From Permianibacter fluminis (GTDB lineage: Bacteria > Pseudomonadota > Gammaproteobacteria > Enterobacterales > Permianibacteraceae): a stretch of 64,000 nucleotides of DNA. Position 1 is the stretch's first letter. Each line of letters opens with the position of its first letter. The position numbers and the translations under genes were made by a program. Of this stretch, positions 17,181 through 26,805 are shown in pieces. The notes beneath the pieces were generated by a model that saw only the letters and a program-made list of their open reading frames with translations, was not told the DNA's origin and ran no database searches. The DNA lies in NCBI RefSeq assembly GCF_013179735.1, contig NZ_JABMEG010000001.1:1054001-1118000 (forward strand). Reading direction: 5' to 3'.

Positions 17181-17390
17181 TCAGACTCCCGGTTGCACGC
17201 CAAGCTTGCGCAAAATGGTTTCCAGCAGGCACCACTTGGTGAACGCGCTCTGCAACAAGTTGAGGCCGACAAAGGCGGTGAACAGCAGCCAATAGGACGA
17301 GACAAACAACGGGCTCTGCTCGACGCCAAGCGCCAGCGACAACAAGACAAAGAAGCCGGCGAACATCCGCACCATTTGCCAGGATTTCAT
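17181..17390 (-). CDS. DUF2892 family small membrane protein
   Basis: 69 residues with GAGAGGAG upstream of the ATG. Two hydrophobic helices (FAGFFVLLSLALG and SSYWLLFTAFVGLNLLQSAF) end in FTKWCLLETILRKLG. This is the pattern of the inner-membrane DUF2892/YgaP-tail family, including the conserved Cys. Its stop is 2 nt before the DUF302 start and it lies 114 nt after the RND pump gene, so all three are probably one transcript. Confidence 0.85.
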   Translation of the reverse strand: MKSWQMVRMFAGFFVLLSLALGVEQSPLFVSSYWLLFTAFVGLNLLQSAFTKWCLLETILRKLGVQPGV

Positions 17391-17504
17391 GATTGCACTC
17401 CTCTCAATAACGCCAACTCACCAGAAAAACGATTTACCAAAAACGATCCATAAAAAAGCACTTACCAAAAACCCGTACTGCTGAAACCAGGTTCCGTCAC
17501 AGCT

Positions 17505-20500
17505 TCAGCTCGCCACGCCAGCCTGCAAATGCCGGCGGCGGAACACGATGAAGTACAGCAAGGGGATGACCACCAGGGTCAGCACGGTGGAAACCATGAC
17601 GCCGAAAATCAGCGAGATGGCAAGACCGTTGAAAATCGGATCATCAAGAATGAAGAAGGCGCCGAGCATTGCCGCCAATCCGGTCAGAATGATCGGCTGG
17701 GCGCGGGTCGCGGCCGACTGCACGATCGCATCCTTGAACGGCAGCCCTTGCTTGATCTGCAGTTCAATGAAGTCGACCAGCAGGATTGAATTGCGCACGA
17801 TGATGCCGGCCAGCGCGATCATGCCGATCATCGAGGTGGCAGTGAATTGCGCACCGAGCAGGGCATGGCCGGGCATTACCCCGATAATCGTCAAAGGGAT
17901 CGGCGCCATGATGATCAGCGGCGTGATGTAGGAACGAAATTCGGCCACCACCAGCAGATAGATCAGCAGCAGGCCGACCGCGTAGGCAGCGCCCATGTCA
18001 CGAAATGTTTCATAGGTAATTTGCCATTCGCCATCCCATTTGATGGCGTATCCGGTCCAGGCCTGCGGCGGCTGCTTGATGAAGTATTCGCTGAGCCGAC
18101 CCTGACCCGGAATATTGATTTTGTCGAGCTCGCTGCGGATGCCGAACATGCCGTAGAGCGGACTGTCGTTGTGATCATGCTGGCCGCTTTTGTCACCGAC
18201 CACGTAGATCACCGGCAAACCATTTTTGTGATAGAGCACCTGTTCGCGTGGCTGGTGTCCGACCCGCAACAGTTCCGACAGCGGCACCTGCTTGCCGGTA
18301 CTGCTGGTGACGGTCAGCTTCAGTACGTCATCCAGTTGCGATTGATTAGCGCGCGGCAAGGTCAACCGGACCGGCGCCGGATACTTGGCCAGGCCATCGT
18401 GCAGATAGGTGACGTCTTCGCCGCTCAGCGCGGTGCGCAGCGTGCTGGCGATTTCCGCTTGCGATACTCCAAGCAGCGCTGCCCGGTTGCGATCGACCTG
18501 CAATTGCAGCCGCGTCGTTGGCGCGACCGAACTGTCATCAATGCCGACGATATCGGCATGGCCGGCGAACGCAGCCCGAACCTGTTTGGCAACCTGCAGG
18601 CGACCGGCATCGTCCGGTCCGTAAACTTCCGCGACGATCGGCGCCAGCACCGGTGGACCGGGCGGTACTTCGACCAGTTTCAGATCAGCGCCATATTGAT
18701 CGGCGATTTGCTGCAGCGCCGGCAACAGATGCTGGGCGATGGCGTGACTTTTTTCGTGGCGTTCGCTCTTCGGCAACAGATTGACTTGCAGATCGCCAAG
18801 CTCCGGGCTTTGTCGCCAATCGTATTGCCTCACCAGGCCATTAAACGTGATCGGCGCTGACAAGCCGGCATAGGCCTGATAGTCGGTCACTTCCGGCACG
18901 GTTTGCAGATAGTCAGCGAGCGCATGCAGCACGGTGGCGGTTTGCTCGACGGGTGCGCCTTCCGGCAGATCGACCATCAGCTGGAATTCGGATTTGTTGT
19001 CGAACGGCAGCATTTTCATGACCACCGCCTGCAGTACCGGCAAGGCCAGTGACAGTGCGATCAAGCCGCCGATCAGGGCGAGCAGTTTGCGCCGCGCCCT
19101 GCTGCCGGTTTGCTCGGCGAGCAACGGCGTGAAAATCCGCTGGAACAGTCGCAGACTTCTGCTGTCTTGCCGGTTCGCGAGCTCGTTATTTGTAGAATTG
19201 GCATGTGAAGAGCCTGTGTGTGCTGAACCCGCATGTGCCAACCAGCGTCGTGCCAGCCACGGCGTCAGCACAAATGCGATCGCCAGTGAAATCAGCATGC
19301 CCATCGAGGCGTTGATCGGAATCGGCGCCATGTACGGGCCCATCAATCCGCTGACAAAGGCCATCGGCAGCAGCGCAGCGATCACGGTAAAGGTCGCCAG
19401 TATGGTCGGGCCGCCGACTTCATCGACGGCGCGCGGAATGATGGCGGAAAGCGACAGACCCGGGTGCAACTGCTGATGCCGATGAATGTTCTCGACCACG
19501 ACAATGGCGTCGTCGACCAGAATGCCGATGGAAAAGATCAGCGCGAACAACGACACCCGATTCAGCGTGAAGCCGTAGGCCCAGGACGCGAACAGCGTGG
19601 CGGTCAGCGTCAGCAGCACAGCGATGCCAACGATCGCCGCCTCCCGCTTGCCGAGCGCGAACAACACCAGCGCCACCACCGACAGCGTGGCGAAAATCAG
19701 TTTCTGGATCAGCTGGGTGGCTTTGGCATTGGCGGTTTCGCCGTAATTGCGGCTGACATGAACATTGATTTCATCCGGAATCAACACGCCTTTCAGTTGT
19801 TCGACCTGCGCCAGCACGGCGCGGGTGACGGTCACCGCATTGCTGCCGGGTTTCTTGGTGATCTGCAAGGTCACCGCCGGTTGCTCGCCGGTCAGCAAGG
19901 CGTTGGTAGCGACGTCAGCATTGGTGTTTCGATCAGTGTTTGCGTCTGCACCGATTGTGGTGCGTTGCCAATGCCAGACGTAATGGTTCGGGCTGGCCGG
20001 GCCTTCGACGACTTCGGCAACCTGATGCAGATACACCGGCACACTGCTGTGATCGCTGACGTTGCGGCGCACGCCAACCACCAGATTGGCAACCGCGTCG
20101 GCAGAATCCAGAAACGGTCCGACATCGACCCGAATGCTGTGGTTGTCCTGCACCAGATCGCCGGCCGCGAGGCCCTGATTGGCACTGCTGAGCGCATAGC
20201 GCAAATCGGCGATAGTCAGGTTGGCAGCGGCCAGTCGGGTCGCATCCAGCCGCACTTCGATAACCCGGCCGGGACCGCCGAGGGTTTTGATTTCGCGCGT
20301 GCCCGGCACGCGCTTCAATTCGTTTTCCAGATTGTGCGCAACGCGTTCGAGATCGTACGCGCTGTTATCTCGGCGTTGGCTGGCCAGCGTCAGTGCCAGC
20401 ACCGGCACATCATCAATGCCTTTGGCTCGGACCAGCGGTGGCAAGGCGCCGAGTTTGGCCGGCAACCAGTCGGCATTGCTGTGCACGGCGTCGTACAGAC

Positions 20501-20867
20501 GCGTCAGCGCGGTTTCGCGTTTGACGCCGACTTGAAACTGCACCGTGATCAGCGCCGCACCGGGCTGGGAAACCGAGTAGATGTGTTCGAGCCCGGCCAA
20601 TTGCCCGAGCACTTGCTCGGCCGGCACGGCAATCATTTGCTCGACATCTTTGGCCGACGCGCCGGGAAACGGCACCAGCACCGTTGCCATCGTCACATCG
20701 ATTTGCGGTTCTTCTTCGCGCGGAGTCACCAGCACCGCGAACAAGCCGAGCAATGCGGCGATCAGCGCCAGCAACGGGGTCAGGGCGTTGTCCTGAAAAC
20801 GGGCGGCGATGCGGCCGGCAAAACCGAGCGCGGCGCTGTTTTCATCCGGCGAGGGTGAATGGCTCAT
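17505..20867 (-). CDS. RND efflux transporter, inner-membrane permease
   Basis: 1120 residues, with 12 predicted transmembrane helices and two large periplasmic loops in the AcrB/HAE layout. The proton-relay Asp pair is in GILVDDAIVVVENI, and the second half carries GIIVRNSILLVDFIELQI. An atypical insertion, YVVGDKSGQHDHNDSPLYG, is His/Asp-rich. Its ATG overlaps the adaptor gene's stop by 4 nt (ATGA). With the adaptor and an outer-membrane channel encoded elsewhere it would form a tripartite pump. The substrate is unknown; the ArsR regulator and the DUF302/DUF2892 genes suggest metals, sulfur species or related toxicants. Confidence 0.93.
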   Translation of the reverse strand: MSHSPSPDENSAALGFAGRIAARFQDNALTPLLALIAALLGLFAVLVTPREEEPQIDVTMATVLVPFPGASAKDVEQMIAVPAEQVLGQLAGLEHIYSVSQPGAALITVQFQVGVKRETALTRLYDAVHSNADWLPAKLGALPPLVRAKGIDDVPVLALTLASQRRDNSAYDLERVAHNLENELKRVPGTREIKTLGGPGRVIEVRLDATRLAAANLTIADLRYALSSANQGLAAGDLVQDNHSIRVDVGPFLDSADAVANLVVGVRRNVSDHSSVPVYLHQVAEVVEGPASPNHYVWHWQRTTIGADANTDRNTNADVATNALLTGEQPAVTLQITKKPGSNAVTVTRAVLAQVEQLKGVLIPDEINVHVSRNYGETANAKATQLIQKLIFATLSVVALVLFALGKREAAIVGIAVLLTLTATLFASWAYGFTLNRVSLFALIFSIGILVDDAIVVVENIHRHQQLHPGLSLSAIIPRAVDEVGGPTILATFTVIAALLPMAFVSGLMGPYMAPIPINASMGMLISLAIAFVLTPWLARRWLAHAGSAHTGSSHANSTNNELANRQDSRSLRLFQRIFTPLLAEQTGSRARRKLLALIGGLIALSLALPVLQAVVMKMLPFDNKSEFQLMVDLPEGAPVEQTATVLHALADYLQTVPEVTDYQAYAGLSAPITFNGLVRQYDWRQSPELGDLQVNLLPKSERHEKSHAIAQHLLPALQQIADQYGADLKLVEVPPGPPVLAPIVAEVYGPDDAGRLQVAKQVRAAFAGHADIVGIDDSSVAPTTRLQLQVDRNRAALLGVSQAEIASTLRTALSGEDVTYLHDGLAKYPAPVRLTLPRANQSQLDDVLKLTVTSSTGKQVPLSELLRVGHQPREQVLYHKNGLPVIYVVGDKSGQHDHNDSPLYGMFGIRSELDKINIPGQGRLSEYFIKQPPQAWTGYAIKWDGEWQITYETFRDMGAAYAVGLLLIYLLVVAEFRSYITPLIIMAPIPLTIIGVMPGHALLGAQFTATSMIGMIALAGIIVRNSILLVDFIELQIKQGLPFKDAIVQSAATRAQPIILTGLAAMLGAFFILDDPIFNGLAISLIFGVMVSTVLTLVVIPLLYFIVFRRRHLQAGVAS

Positions 20868-21937
20868 GGCGTGCCTCGCTGCCGGGCGGCGGCGAACGGA
20901 TCGAGCGCGATGGTTTCGCCATCGCTCAGGCCCGCGACCACTTCGACATGGTCACCGTCGGTGCCGGCAAGGCGGATCTGCCGCAGGCTGAAACCGTTCT
21001 GCCGGTTCAGCACATACACCGCGGTCAACTCGCCACGTTGCACAACCGCACTGGCCGGCACCAGCAGGCGCGGTCGGCTGCCAACGGGAAACGCCACCTT
21101 GGCCAGCATCCCGGGCAGCAGGCCGGCCGGTGCCACCGGCAGTTCCAGCCGGATCTGCACTTGCTGGGCATTCGGGTCGGTGACTGGCAGCACGGTGACG
21201 GCGGACGCCGCCAGCGTCAGGGCGTTATCAGGCAGGCTGATGGTCAGCGGCTGTTCGCGCTGCCACTGGCCAAGCTGGGCGACCGGCAGCGACGCGATAA
21301 CCCGCATCGCGGTCGGGTCGTACACCGTCAGCAACGGCTTGCCGGGCACTGCCATGTCGCCGACCTGCACCTGTACGGCCGCGATCAGGCCGTCATAGGG
21401 CGCCAGCAGCCGGGTGAAGCTGCGCTGGGTGGTGGAGACCTCAGACGAGGCGCTGAGCGCCCGGACCTGGGCCAGCGCAGCGCGTTGGCTGGTTTCGGCC
21501 CGGTCCAGCGCGGCCTGGCCGACCAACGCTTTCTGGAACAGTTGCCGGGTCCGCTCCAACTCGCTCTGGGCATTGGCCAATTGCGCTTCGGCAGCGGCCA
21601 GCTCGGCCCGCCGGGCCGATTCGGCCTGTGCCGCTTCGCGGTCATCGATGCGCAACAGCAGGCTACCGCGCTTGACTGACGCCCCGGCCTCGACGGGCCG
21701 TTCGACCACCCGGCCCGAAGTCTGCGCCGAAATCACTGATTGCCGGACGGCCTCTACCACCCCATCGGCGACATAGCGACCGCCGCTCTGATTGCGCTGC
21801 ACGGTCAGGGTTGGCAGGGCTTGGGACGGGGTCTGGCCCAGGCTTTGGCTGGCGACGGTATCGGCGGCGCTAGCCACCGGCGTGGCCGCCAGCAAGGCAG
21901 GCAAAATCAGGCTGAGCAGTTGGAAACGGGCAGGCAT
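20864..21937 (-). CDS. RND efflux periplasmic adaptor (membrane fusion protein)
   Basis: 357 residues with a signal peptide ending at about VASAAD. Barrel-sandwich halves (SVISAQTSGRVVERPVEAGASV and RLLAPYDGLIAAVQVQVGD) flank an alpha-hairpin of Ala/Glu/Gln-rich helices, followed by a beta-barrel and a membrane-proximal domain (LLVPASAVVQRGELTAVYVL). It links the inner-membrane pump to an outer-membrane duct. First gene of the operon; its start is about 20 bp from the AT-rich palindrome shared with the divergent arsR-type gene. Confidence 0.93.
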   Translation of the reverse strand: MPARFQLLSLILPALLAATPVASAADTVASQSLGQTPSQALPTLTVQRNQSGGRYVADGVVEAVRQSVISAQTSGRVVERPVEAGASVKRGSLLLRIDDREAAQAESARRAELAAAEAQLANAQSELERTRQLFQKALVGQAALDRAETSQRAALAQVRALSASSEVSTTQRSFTRLLAPYDGLIAAVQVQVGDMAVPGKPLLTVYDPTAMRVIASLPVAQLGQWQREQPLTISLPDNALTLAASAVTVLPVTDPNAQQVQIRLELPVAPAGLLPGMLAKVAFPVGSRPRLLVPASAVVQRGELTAVYVLNRQNGFSLRQIRLAGTDGDHVEVVAGLSDGETIALDPFAAARQRGTP

Positions 21938-21956
21938 GAGTGGGCTCCGTTAAAAT

Positions 21957-21990
21957 CTATATATAACTATATGGCTATGTATATATATAG
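21957..21990. promoter_or_regulatory. AT-rich inverted repeat, probable ArsR-type operator
   Basis: CTATATATA (21957-21965) and TATATATAG (21982-21990) are perfect inverted arms in an otherwise GC-rich region, between the divergent adaptor and regulator genes. ArsR/SmtB proteins bind AT-rich imperfect dyads of this kind. The position suggests one site controlling both directions. Confidence 0.72.
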
Positions 21991-22051
21991 TCAAGCCTCT
22001 GTTATGATGCTGCTCCACCGGGACTGCCAGTCCGTAGCCGGGACCTCGAGT

Positions 22052-22408
22052 ATGGAAGGATTAAACGATGCGGCCTTGATCCGGGTCGCCGAAGTGTTCA
22101 AAGCCTTGGCTGAACCGCGCCGGCTAAAGCTGCTCAATGTGCTGCGCGATGGCGAGCGCAATGTCAGCGAGCTGGTGCAACTGACCGCCAGCACCCAGGC
22201 CAATGTCTCCAAGCATCTGAGCGTGCTGCTGCAAGCTGGCCTGATCCTGCGTGAACCGCGCGGCACCGCGGCCTACTACCGCATGGCCAATGCCAGCACC
22301 TACCAGCTCTGCGACATCGTCTGTGGTCAGCTGGTCAAACAGGCGGAAACGACGCTGGCGCTGCAGCAACTTTTGCAACAGGGACAGCTGCCGGCAGATG
22401 GCAACTAA
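22052..22408 (+). CDS. ArsR/SmtB-family transcriptional regulator
   Basis: 118 residues from ATG 22052. Upstream in-frame ATGs at 21971-22007 would lie in or next to the AT-rich dyad and are less likely. The winged HTH is clear: VFKALAEPRRLKLLNVLRDG, NVSELVQLT, TQANVSKHLSVLLQAGLI. The C-terminal helix carries LCDIVC, two Cys that could form a metal or thiol sensor, but no N-terminal CxC arsenic box is present. It is divergent from the RND operon and probably represses it. Confidence 0.9.
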   Translation: MEGLNDAALIRVAEVFKALAEPRRLKLLNVLRDGERNVSELVQLTASTQANVSKHLSVLLQAGLILREPRGTAAYYRMANASTYQLCDIVCGQLVKQAETTLALQQLLQQGQLPADGN

Positions 22409-22473
22409 TCGGTATACTTCGCGACCCGAGCAACACTGAACAGCTGCAGCAGCCGCTAACCCAAGGACCTGGA

Positions 22474-23049
22474 ATGGCGACTACCATTCAAGCAAAACCC
22501 CGTATCGCCCTGATCGCCGCCATGGCCGCGAACCGGGTCATCGGCTATGGCAACAAGATGCCTTGGCATCTGCCGGCCGATCTGCGTCACTTCAAACAAT
22601 TGACCATGGCCAAGCCGGTCATCATGGGCCGCAAGACCTTCGAATCGATCGGCAACAAGCCGCTGCCGATGCGGGTCAACATCGTGGTCAGCCGCGATCC
22701 GAATTACCAGCCAACCGGTGTCGTGCTGGCGCGTGACCTGAATCAGGCTTTGAAGCTTGCCGAAGGTCATGCCGCTGAAGAGATCATGATCATGGGCGGT
22801 GCCAGCATTTACGAACAGGCGCTGCCGATCGCCGACCGGTTGTACCTGACCTTCATTCAACTGAACGTGCCCGGCGATGCCTTCTTCCCGGATTTGTCCA
22901 AACACCGCTGGCGCGAGATCAGTTCCGAGTCGCACACGCCGGACGCGGAAAACCCGTACAACTACAGTTTCGTGGTCTACGAGCGCACCGTTGACGCGCC
23001 GAAAGAAGTGAAAGCGGCGAAAGTGGAAAAGGGCTGGAAGATTGTCTGA
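22474..23049 (+). CDS. folA: Dihydrofolate reductase
   Basis: 191 residues with AAGGA upstream. Reduces dihydrofolate to tetrahydrofolate with NADPH. Core motifs: IALIAAMAANRVIGYGNKMPWHLPADLRHF (active-site region), VIMGRKTFESIG, and IMIMGGASIYEQALP. A Lys-rich tail of about 20 residues (after VVYERTV) extends beyond the usual 160-170 residues. It is monocistronic, with a strong terminator 15 nt after the stop. Pairs functionally with thyA at 11781. Confidence 0.96.
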   Translation: MATTIQAKPRIALIAAMAANRVIGYGNKMPWHLPADLRHFKQLTMAKPVIMGRKTFESIGNKPLPMRVNIVVSRDPNYQPTGVVLARDLNQALKLAEGHAAEEIMIMGGASIYEQALPIADRLYLTFIQLNVPGDAFFPDLSKHRWREISSESHTPDAENPYNYSFVVYERTVDAPKEVKAAKVEKGWKIV

Positions 23050-23063
23050 ACATTGCTCTTGTC

Positions 23064-23107
23064 AGCAAAGAAAAAGGCCGCGCAGTTGCGCGGCCTTTTT
23101 CTTTGCT
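23064..23107. terminator. Bidirectional terminator between folA and the outer-membrane gene
   Basis: A perfect 20-bp stem (AGCAAAGAAAAAGGCCGCGC with its complement) around AGTT, with T/A-rich outer parts on both strands. It lies between the converging stops at 23049 and 23117. Confidence 0.95.
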
Positions 23108-23116
23108 CAATTTGAC

Positions 23117-23785
23117 TCAAAATGCATAGGTGATATGGATGCCAAATGCGTTGCCGCTGTATTCATTCCTTGGTAGCAGCGGCCGCGAGCCAATCATTTC
23201 AATTTCATCGGTCTTCTCGTAGCTGATATAGGTGTAACGAGCGCCCACCGAAATATTCTGGTCGAGACGAATATCGTATTGAAGTACCGCACCAACCGCG
23301 TCCTCAAATTCTTGGCTGTATCCACCTGGGCCGGCAGGGTTGGCATAGAAGGTCGGCTCGAGGTGAGCCACTGCGCCGACCCCCACGCGATGTCGGTCAA
23401 AATTCCAGAATGGGATCAACTCAATGATTTTTCGTTTGAATACCGACTTGCCCGAATCGAGGTCTCCTCTGAGGGAGTCTTGCAGCACTCCCGCCACAAC
23501 TTCGACGCTGAATGCCGATGCGCCAAGCGCGATATCACCACCGAAGGTCAATCGGGTATAGCCGCCGGCGCGCGAGCTATCGACTTGCTCGCCGGTATCT
23601 TTATCCGTCAACGCCCACATCTCATTGCCGCCATTTTGGATACCAAAACTGAGCAGAAACTGGCTGTTGTGCAGATATCGCGAATCTTCTTTCAGCGGTC
23701 GGCCGGTCAGCGGATCAGCGGCGTGAGCAGGGGCGAGCAGCAGGCTGGCAAAACCCAGCGAAGAGAGCAGCAGAGCAGTGCGCAT
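23117..23785 (-). CDS. Putative outer-membrane beta-barrel protein
   Basis: 222 residues with AAGGAA before the ATG. Signal peptide (TALLLSSLGFASLLLAPAHAA), then alternating amphipathic beta strands with many Gly and aromatic residues (YTRLTFGGDIALGASAFSVEVVAG, ISVGARYTYISYEK), ending in the terminal-Phe signature HITYAF expected for BAM-assembled barrels. It is probably an 8-10-stranded barrel with no obvious plug. Family and function not recognised. Confidence 0.75.
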   Translation of the reverse strand: MRTALLLSSLGFASLLLAPAHAADPLTGRPLKEDSRYLHNSQFLLSFGIQNGGNEMWALTDKDTGEQVDSSRAGGYTRLTFGGDIALGASAFSVEVVAGVLQDSLRGDLDSGKSVFKRKIIELIPFWNFDRHRVGVGAVAHLEPTFYANPAGPGGYSQEFEDAVGAVLQYDIRLDQNISVGARYTYISYEKTDEIEMIGSRPLLPRNEYSGNAFGIHITYAF

Positions 23786-23911
23786 TGCAGAGTTCCTTGT
23801 TGGCGTTAGCGCGAGCAGGTGAGGGCGCGCACGCACGTTTGGCGGCGTGCGCTGGCAAATTTCGGCCAGTCTAGCATGAGCGTCGGCTGGGTCAGCCAGT
23901 ACCTGCCGTCG

Positions 23912-24718
23912 TCAGCGCTGCCAACCATGCACCTGTGTCCGAACCCGGGTTTCCAGTGTCAAGGCCGTCAGGTGCTGTCCGTAAACACAGCCGGTGTCGA
24001 GCGCATGGACACCAGCGGTATCGGCCTTGCCATTGAGTGTGGCCCAGTGGCCAAACAGGATCTCATGGTCGGCCGCCGGCCGATCCGGGTGCCGGTACCA
24101 AGGCATCAACGTCGGCGGCTGGCTGCCCGGCGCGCCTTTTTGCTTCAGTTCCAGCGCGCCGTCGGCGCTGACAAAGCGCATCCGGGTCAGCGCGTTGACG
24201 CTGTAACGCAAGCGTTCGCTGCCCTGCAGATCCGGCTGCCAGCGGCTTGGTTCATTGCCATACATTTCGCTGAAAAACTGGCGCGGGTCGCGCTGCAATT
24301 GCAGGCTGACTTCGGCACTGGCGCGCAGGGCATCTTCGGCGCGCCAACCGGGTGGCACACCGGCATGCGTCATCAGCCACTGATCCTGCTGGATTGCCAG
24401 CGGTTGTTGCAGCAACCATTCGAGCAATATGTCGCGATCCGGTGCGTGCAGAATGTCGTCGAGAGTGTCGCCTTTTTTGACCGGATGGCAAGCACTCGCT
24501 ACCGCTAGCAAATGCAGATCATGATTGCCAAGCACGATGCGGGCGTTGTCACGCAAGCCGTGGACAAAGCGGAGGGTGCCGAGCGAGTCGGGGCCGCGGT
24601 TGATCAGATCGCCGCAGAACCAGAGTTGATCGCGATCGGCGGAAAACTGCAGCTTGCCGAGCAATTCTTTCAGCGGATGCAGGCAACCTTGCAGATCGCC
24701 AATTGCATGTGTCGCCAT
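23912..24718 (-). CDS. apaH: Symmetrical bis(5'-nucleosyl)-tetraphosphatase
   Basis: 268 residues. ApaH hydrolyses Ap4A to two ADP and can remove Np4 caps from RNA. It is a metallophosphoesterase with the motifs GDLQGC, FCGDLINRGPDS and VLGNHDLHLL, and a His in WLMTHAGVPPGW. It follows apaG on the same strand, but a strong terminator lies between them, so apaH may have its own promoter in the 156-bp gap. Confidence 0.96.
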   Translation of the reverse strand: MATHAIGDLQGCLHPLKELLGKLQFSADRDQLWFCGDLINRGPDSLGTLRFVHGLRDNARIVLGNHDLHLLAVASACHPVKKGDTLDDILHAPDRDILLEWLLQQPLAIQQDQWLMTHAGVPPGWRAEDALRASAEVSLQLQRDPRQFFSEMYGNEPSRWQPDLQGSERLRYSVNALTRMRFVSADGALELKQKGAPGSQPPTLMPWYRHPDRPAADHEILFGHWATLNGKADTAGVHALDTGCVYGQHLTALTLETRVRTQVHGWQR

Positions 24719-24810
24719 CGTGGGTAACCTGTCGTGAGCAAACGGTAAATCGCGAATAAATTATAAATGCAACGCGAATGGCGGCAGCTTAGCCGATCTG
24801 CCGTGCAGCC

Positions 24811-24851
24811 AGAAAAACAAATGGCCGGCAAAGCCGGCCATTTGTTTTTCT
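24811..24851. terminator. Rho-independent terminator after apaG
   Basis: A 19-bp perfect stem (AGAAAAACAAATGGCCGGC and its complement) with an AAA loop and T-rich ends on both strands. It is 23 nt beyond the apaG stop and upstream of apaH. Confidence 0.94.
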
Positions 24852-24873
24852 GCGAACGCAGTCAACCAACGCT

Positions 24874-25254
24874 TCAGTGCAGCTGACCCGGCTCGACCAG
24901 ACTGAAGGCCGGGATCATGGCGTCGAACTTGGCGCCGTCATCGCCCTTCATATGGTAAGTGCCCTGCATGCTGCCGACTGGAGTTGCCAGCACGGTGCCA
25001 CTGGTGTATTCAAATTCTTCACCGGGTTTCAGATACGGCTGCTCGCCGACCACGCCCTGACCTTTGACTTCCAGCGTTTCGCCATTGGCGTCAGTGATCA
25101 CCCAATGCCGGCTGACCAGTTGCGCGGGCAGATCGCCATCGTTCTTGATGGTAATGGTGTAGGCGAACACATAGCGGCTGTCGTCCGGATTGGATTGATC
25201 CTCGACGTACTGGGTTTTGACCTTGATGTCGAAATGGTACGGCGTTCTCTCCAC
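24874..25254 (-). CDS. apaG: ApaG protein (Co2+/Mg2+ efflux-associated, DUF525)
   Basis: 126 residues, the usual length. Fibronectin-III-like fold with family motifs YVFAYTITIKNDG, LVSRHWVITDANG, VVGEQPYLKPGEEFEYTSG and GSMQGTYHM. The molecular role is uncertain; it is usually encoded with apaH. Here no ksgA or pdxA lies upstream, which differs from E. coli; cysG is the upstream neighbour instead. Confidence 0.95.
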   Translation of the reverse strand: MERTPYHFDIKVKTQYVEDQSNPDDSRYVFAYTITIKNDGDLPAQLVSRHWVITDANGETLEVKGQGVVGEQPYLKPGEEFEYTSGTVLATPVGSMQGTYHMKGDDGAKFDAMIPAFSLVEPGQLH

Positions 25255-25359
25255 GTCGGTCTCCTGTTGCGGGTCCGGTAGCGGACCGGTGCCTTGTTTG
25301 CATTGTCGGTCCGAATATGGCGACGCGCAAGCGGCGGCACAAGGCCGGCGCGACCGGCT

Positions 25360-26805
25360 TCAGGCCGCTTTCGCTGCCGCCTGCTGCGGCAATTGCCCAT
25401 ACCAATGCAACGTCTCGGCCAGCGCCGCGACCTCCCCGACCACCAGCAGGGCCGGCGAGCGCACCGCAAAAGCGGCGGCTTGTTCCGGCAAGTCGGCCAG
25501 CGTGCCGGTGATCACGCGTTGCTCCGGCCGCGAACCGTTTTCGATCAGTGCAAACGGTGTGCTGCCGGCGCGGCCGTGGGCCTGCAATTGTGTGCGGATA
25601 GTTTCCAGCTGGGCAACGCCCATGTAGAACACCAGCGTCTGCCGATCACGGGCCAGCGACGGCCAGTCCAGCGGCTCGTGACTGCTGCTGTCACCGGTTT
25701 TGGCCTGGCAATGCGCGGTAACAAAACGCACCGATTGGGCGTGCTCGCGATGGGTCAGCGGAATGCCGGCGTAGGCACCGCAGGCCAGCGCGGCAGTGAT
25801 GCCGGGCACCACATCAAAACGGATATCGTGCGCGCGCAACTGCTCCAGCTCTTCGCCGCCGCGACCAAAAATAAACGGGTCGCCGCCTTTCAGGCGCACC
25901 ACCTTTTTGCCTTGGCGGGCGAGCGTGACCAGCAGCGCATTGATCCGCTCCTGCGAGGTTTTGTGATCGCCGGCTTTCTTGCCGACATCGATCAACTCGG
26001 CATCGCGGCGCGCCAAATCCAGCACCGCCTGACTGACCAATTGATCGTGCACGATCACATCGGCACGCTGCAGTGCACGCAATGCGTTGATCGTCAGCAG
26101 ACCCGGATCGCCGGGACCGGCACCAACCAGACTGACCTGACCCGGTGCGGTGACGGCGGTCGATCGATTGACCGCTTCACCAGCAAGCAATTGCGAAATG
26201 GCGTGTTCAGCATCGGCATCCTGATGCGCTTTCACCAGCGCCGGCACGTTGCTGTCAAAGACCTTTTCCCAGAACAGTCGCCGTTCGCCGACCGAGCGAA
26301 AAACCTGTTTGGCTTTGCCGCGAAAGCGTTCGGCCAGATCGGCCAGGCGGCCGAGGGATTCATCGAGCACGGTTTCCAGTTGCGCGCGGACCCGGCGTGC
26401 CAGCACTGGCGCCCGGCCGCCGCTGCTGATCGCAATCAGCAGTGGTGAGCGATCGACAATAGCCGGCACGATGAATCGTGACAGTTCCGGATCATCGACC
26501 ACATTGACCGGAATGTTCAGCGCCTCGGCGCCGCGCGCGACCCGGGCATTGACCGCGCGATCATCGGTGGCCGCAATCACCAGTGTGTTGTGCGGCAACC
26601 AGTTGCGATCAAACTCGCCTTGCTGCCACTGCAATGTTCCGGTGCTGACCAGCGCCGCCAATTCCGGCAGCAGTTCCGGGGCGCCTACCGTGACCCGGGC
26701 GCCGGCAGTGCGCAGCAGATCAATTTTGCGGGCAGCAACGGCACCGCCACCGACCACCAGTACCGGCCGGCCGTGCAGATTCAGAAACAACGGAAAGTAA
26801 TCCAT
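25360..26805 (-). CDS. cysG: Siroheme synthase (trifunctional CysG)
   Basis: 481 residues; start at [10 protein letters not shown] with GGAG 7 nt upstream. An N-terminal dehydrogenase/ferrochelatase half (Rossmann [22 protein letters not shown]) spans about 1-215. A C-terminal uroporphyrinogen-III methyltransferase half ([52 protein letters not shown]) spans about 220-470. It makes siroheme for sulfite and nitrite reductases. It is transcribed divergently from a CysB-type regulator, which suggests sulfur control. Confidence 0.96.
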   Translation of the reverse strand: MDYFPLFLNLHGRPVLVVGGGAVAARKIDLLRTAGARVTVGAPELLPELAALVSTGTLQWQQGEFDRNWLPHNTLVIAATDDRAVNARVARGAEALNIPVNVVDDPELSRFIVPAIVDRSPLLIAISSGGRAPVLARRVRAQLETVLDESLGRLADLAERFRGKAKQVFRSVGERRLFWEKVFDSNVPALVKAHQDADAEHAISQLLAGEAVNRSTAVTAPGQVSLVGAGPGDPGLLTINALRALQRADVIVHDQLVSQAVLDLARRDAELIDVGKKAGDHKTSQERINALLVTLARQGKKVVRLKGGDPFIFGRGGEELEQLRAHDIRFDVVPGITAALACGAYAGIPLTHREHAQSVRFVTAHCQAKTGDSSSHEPLDWPSLARDRQTLVFYMGVAQLETIRTQLQAHGRAGSTPFALIENGSRPEQRVITGTLADLPEQAAAFAVRSPALLVVGEVAALAETLHWYGQLPQQAAAKAA

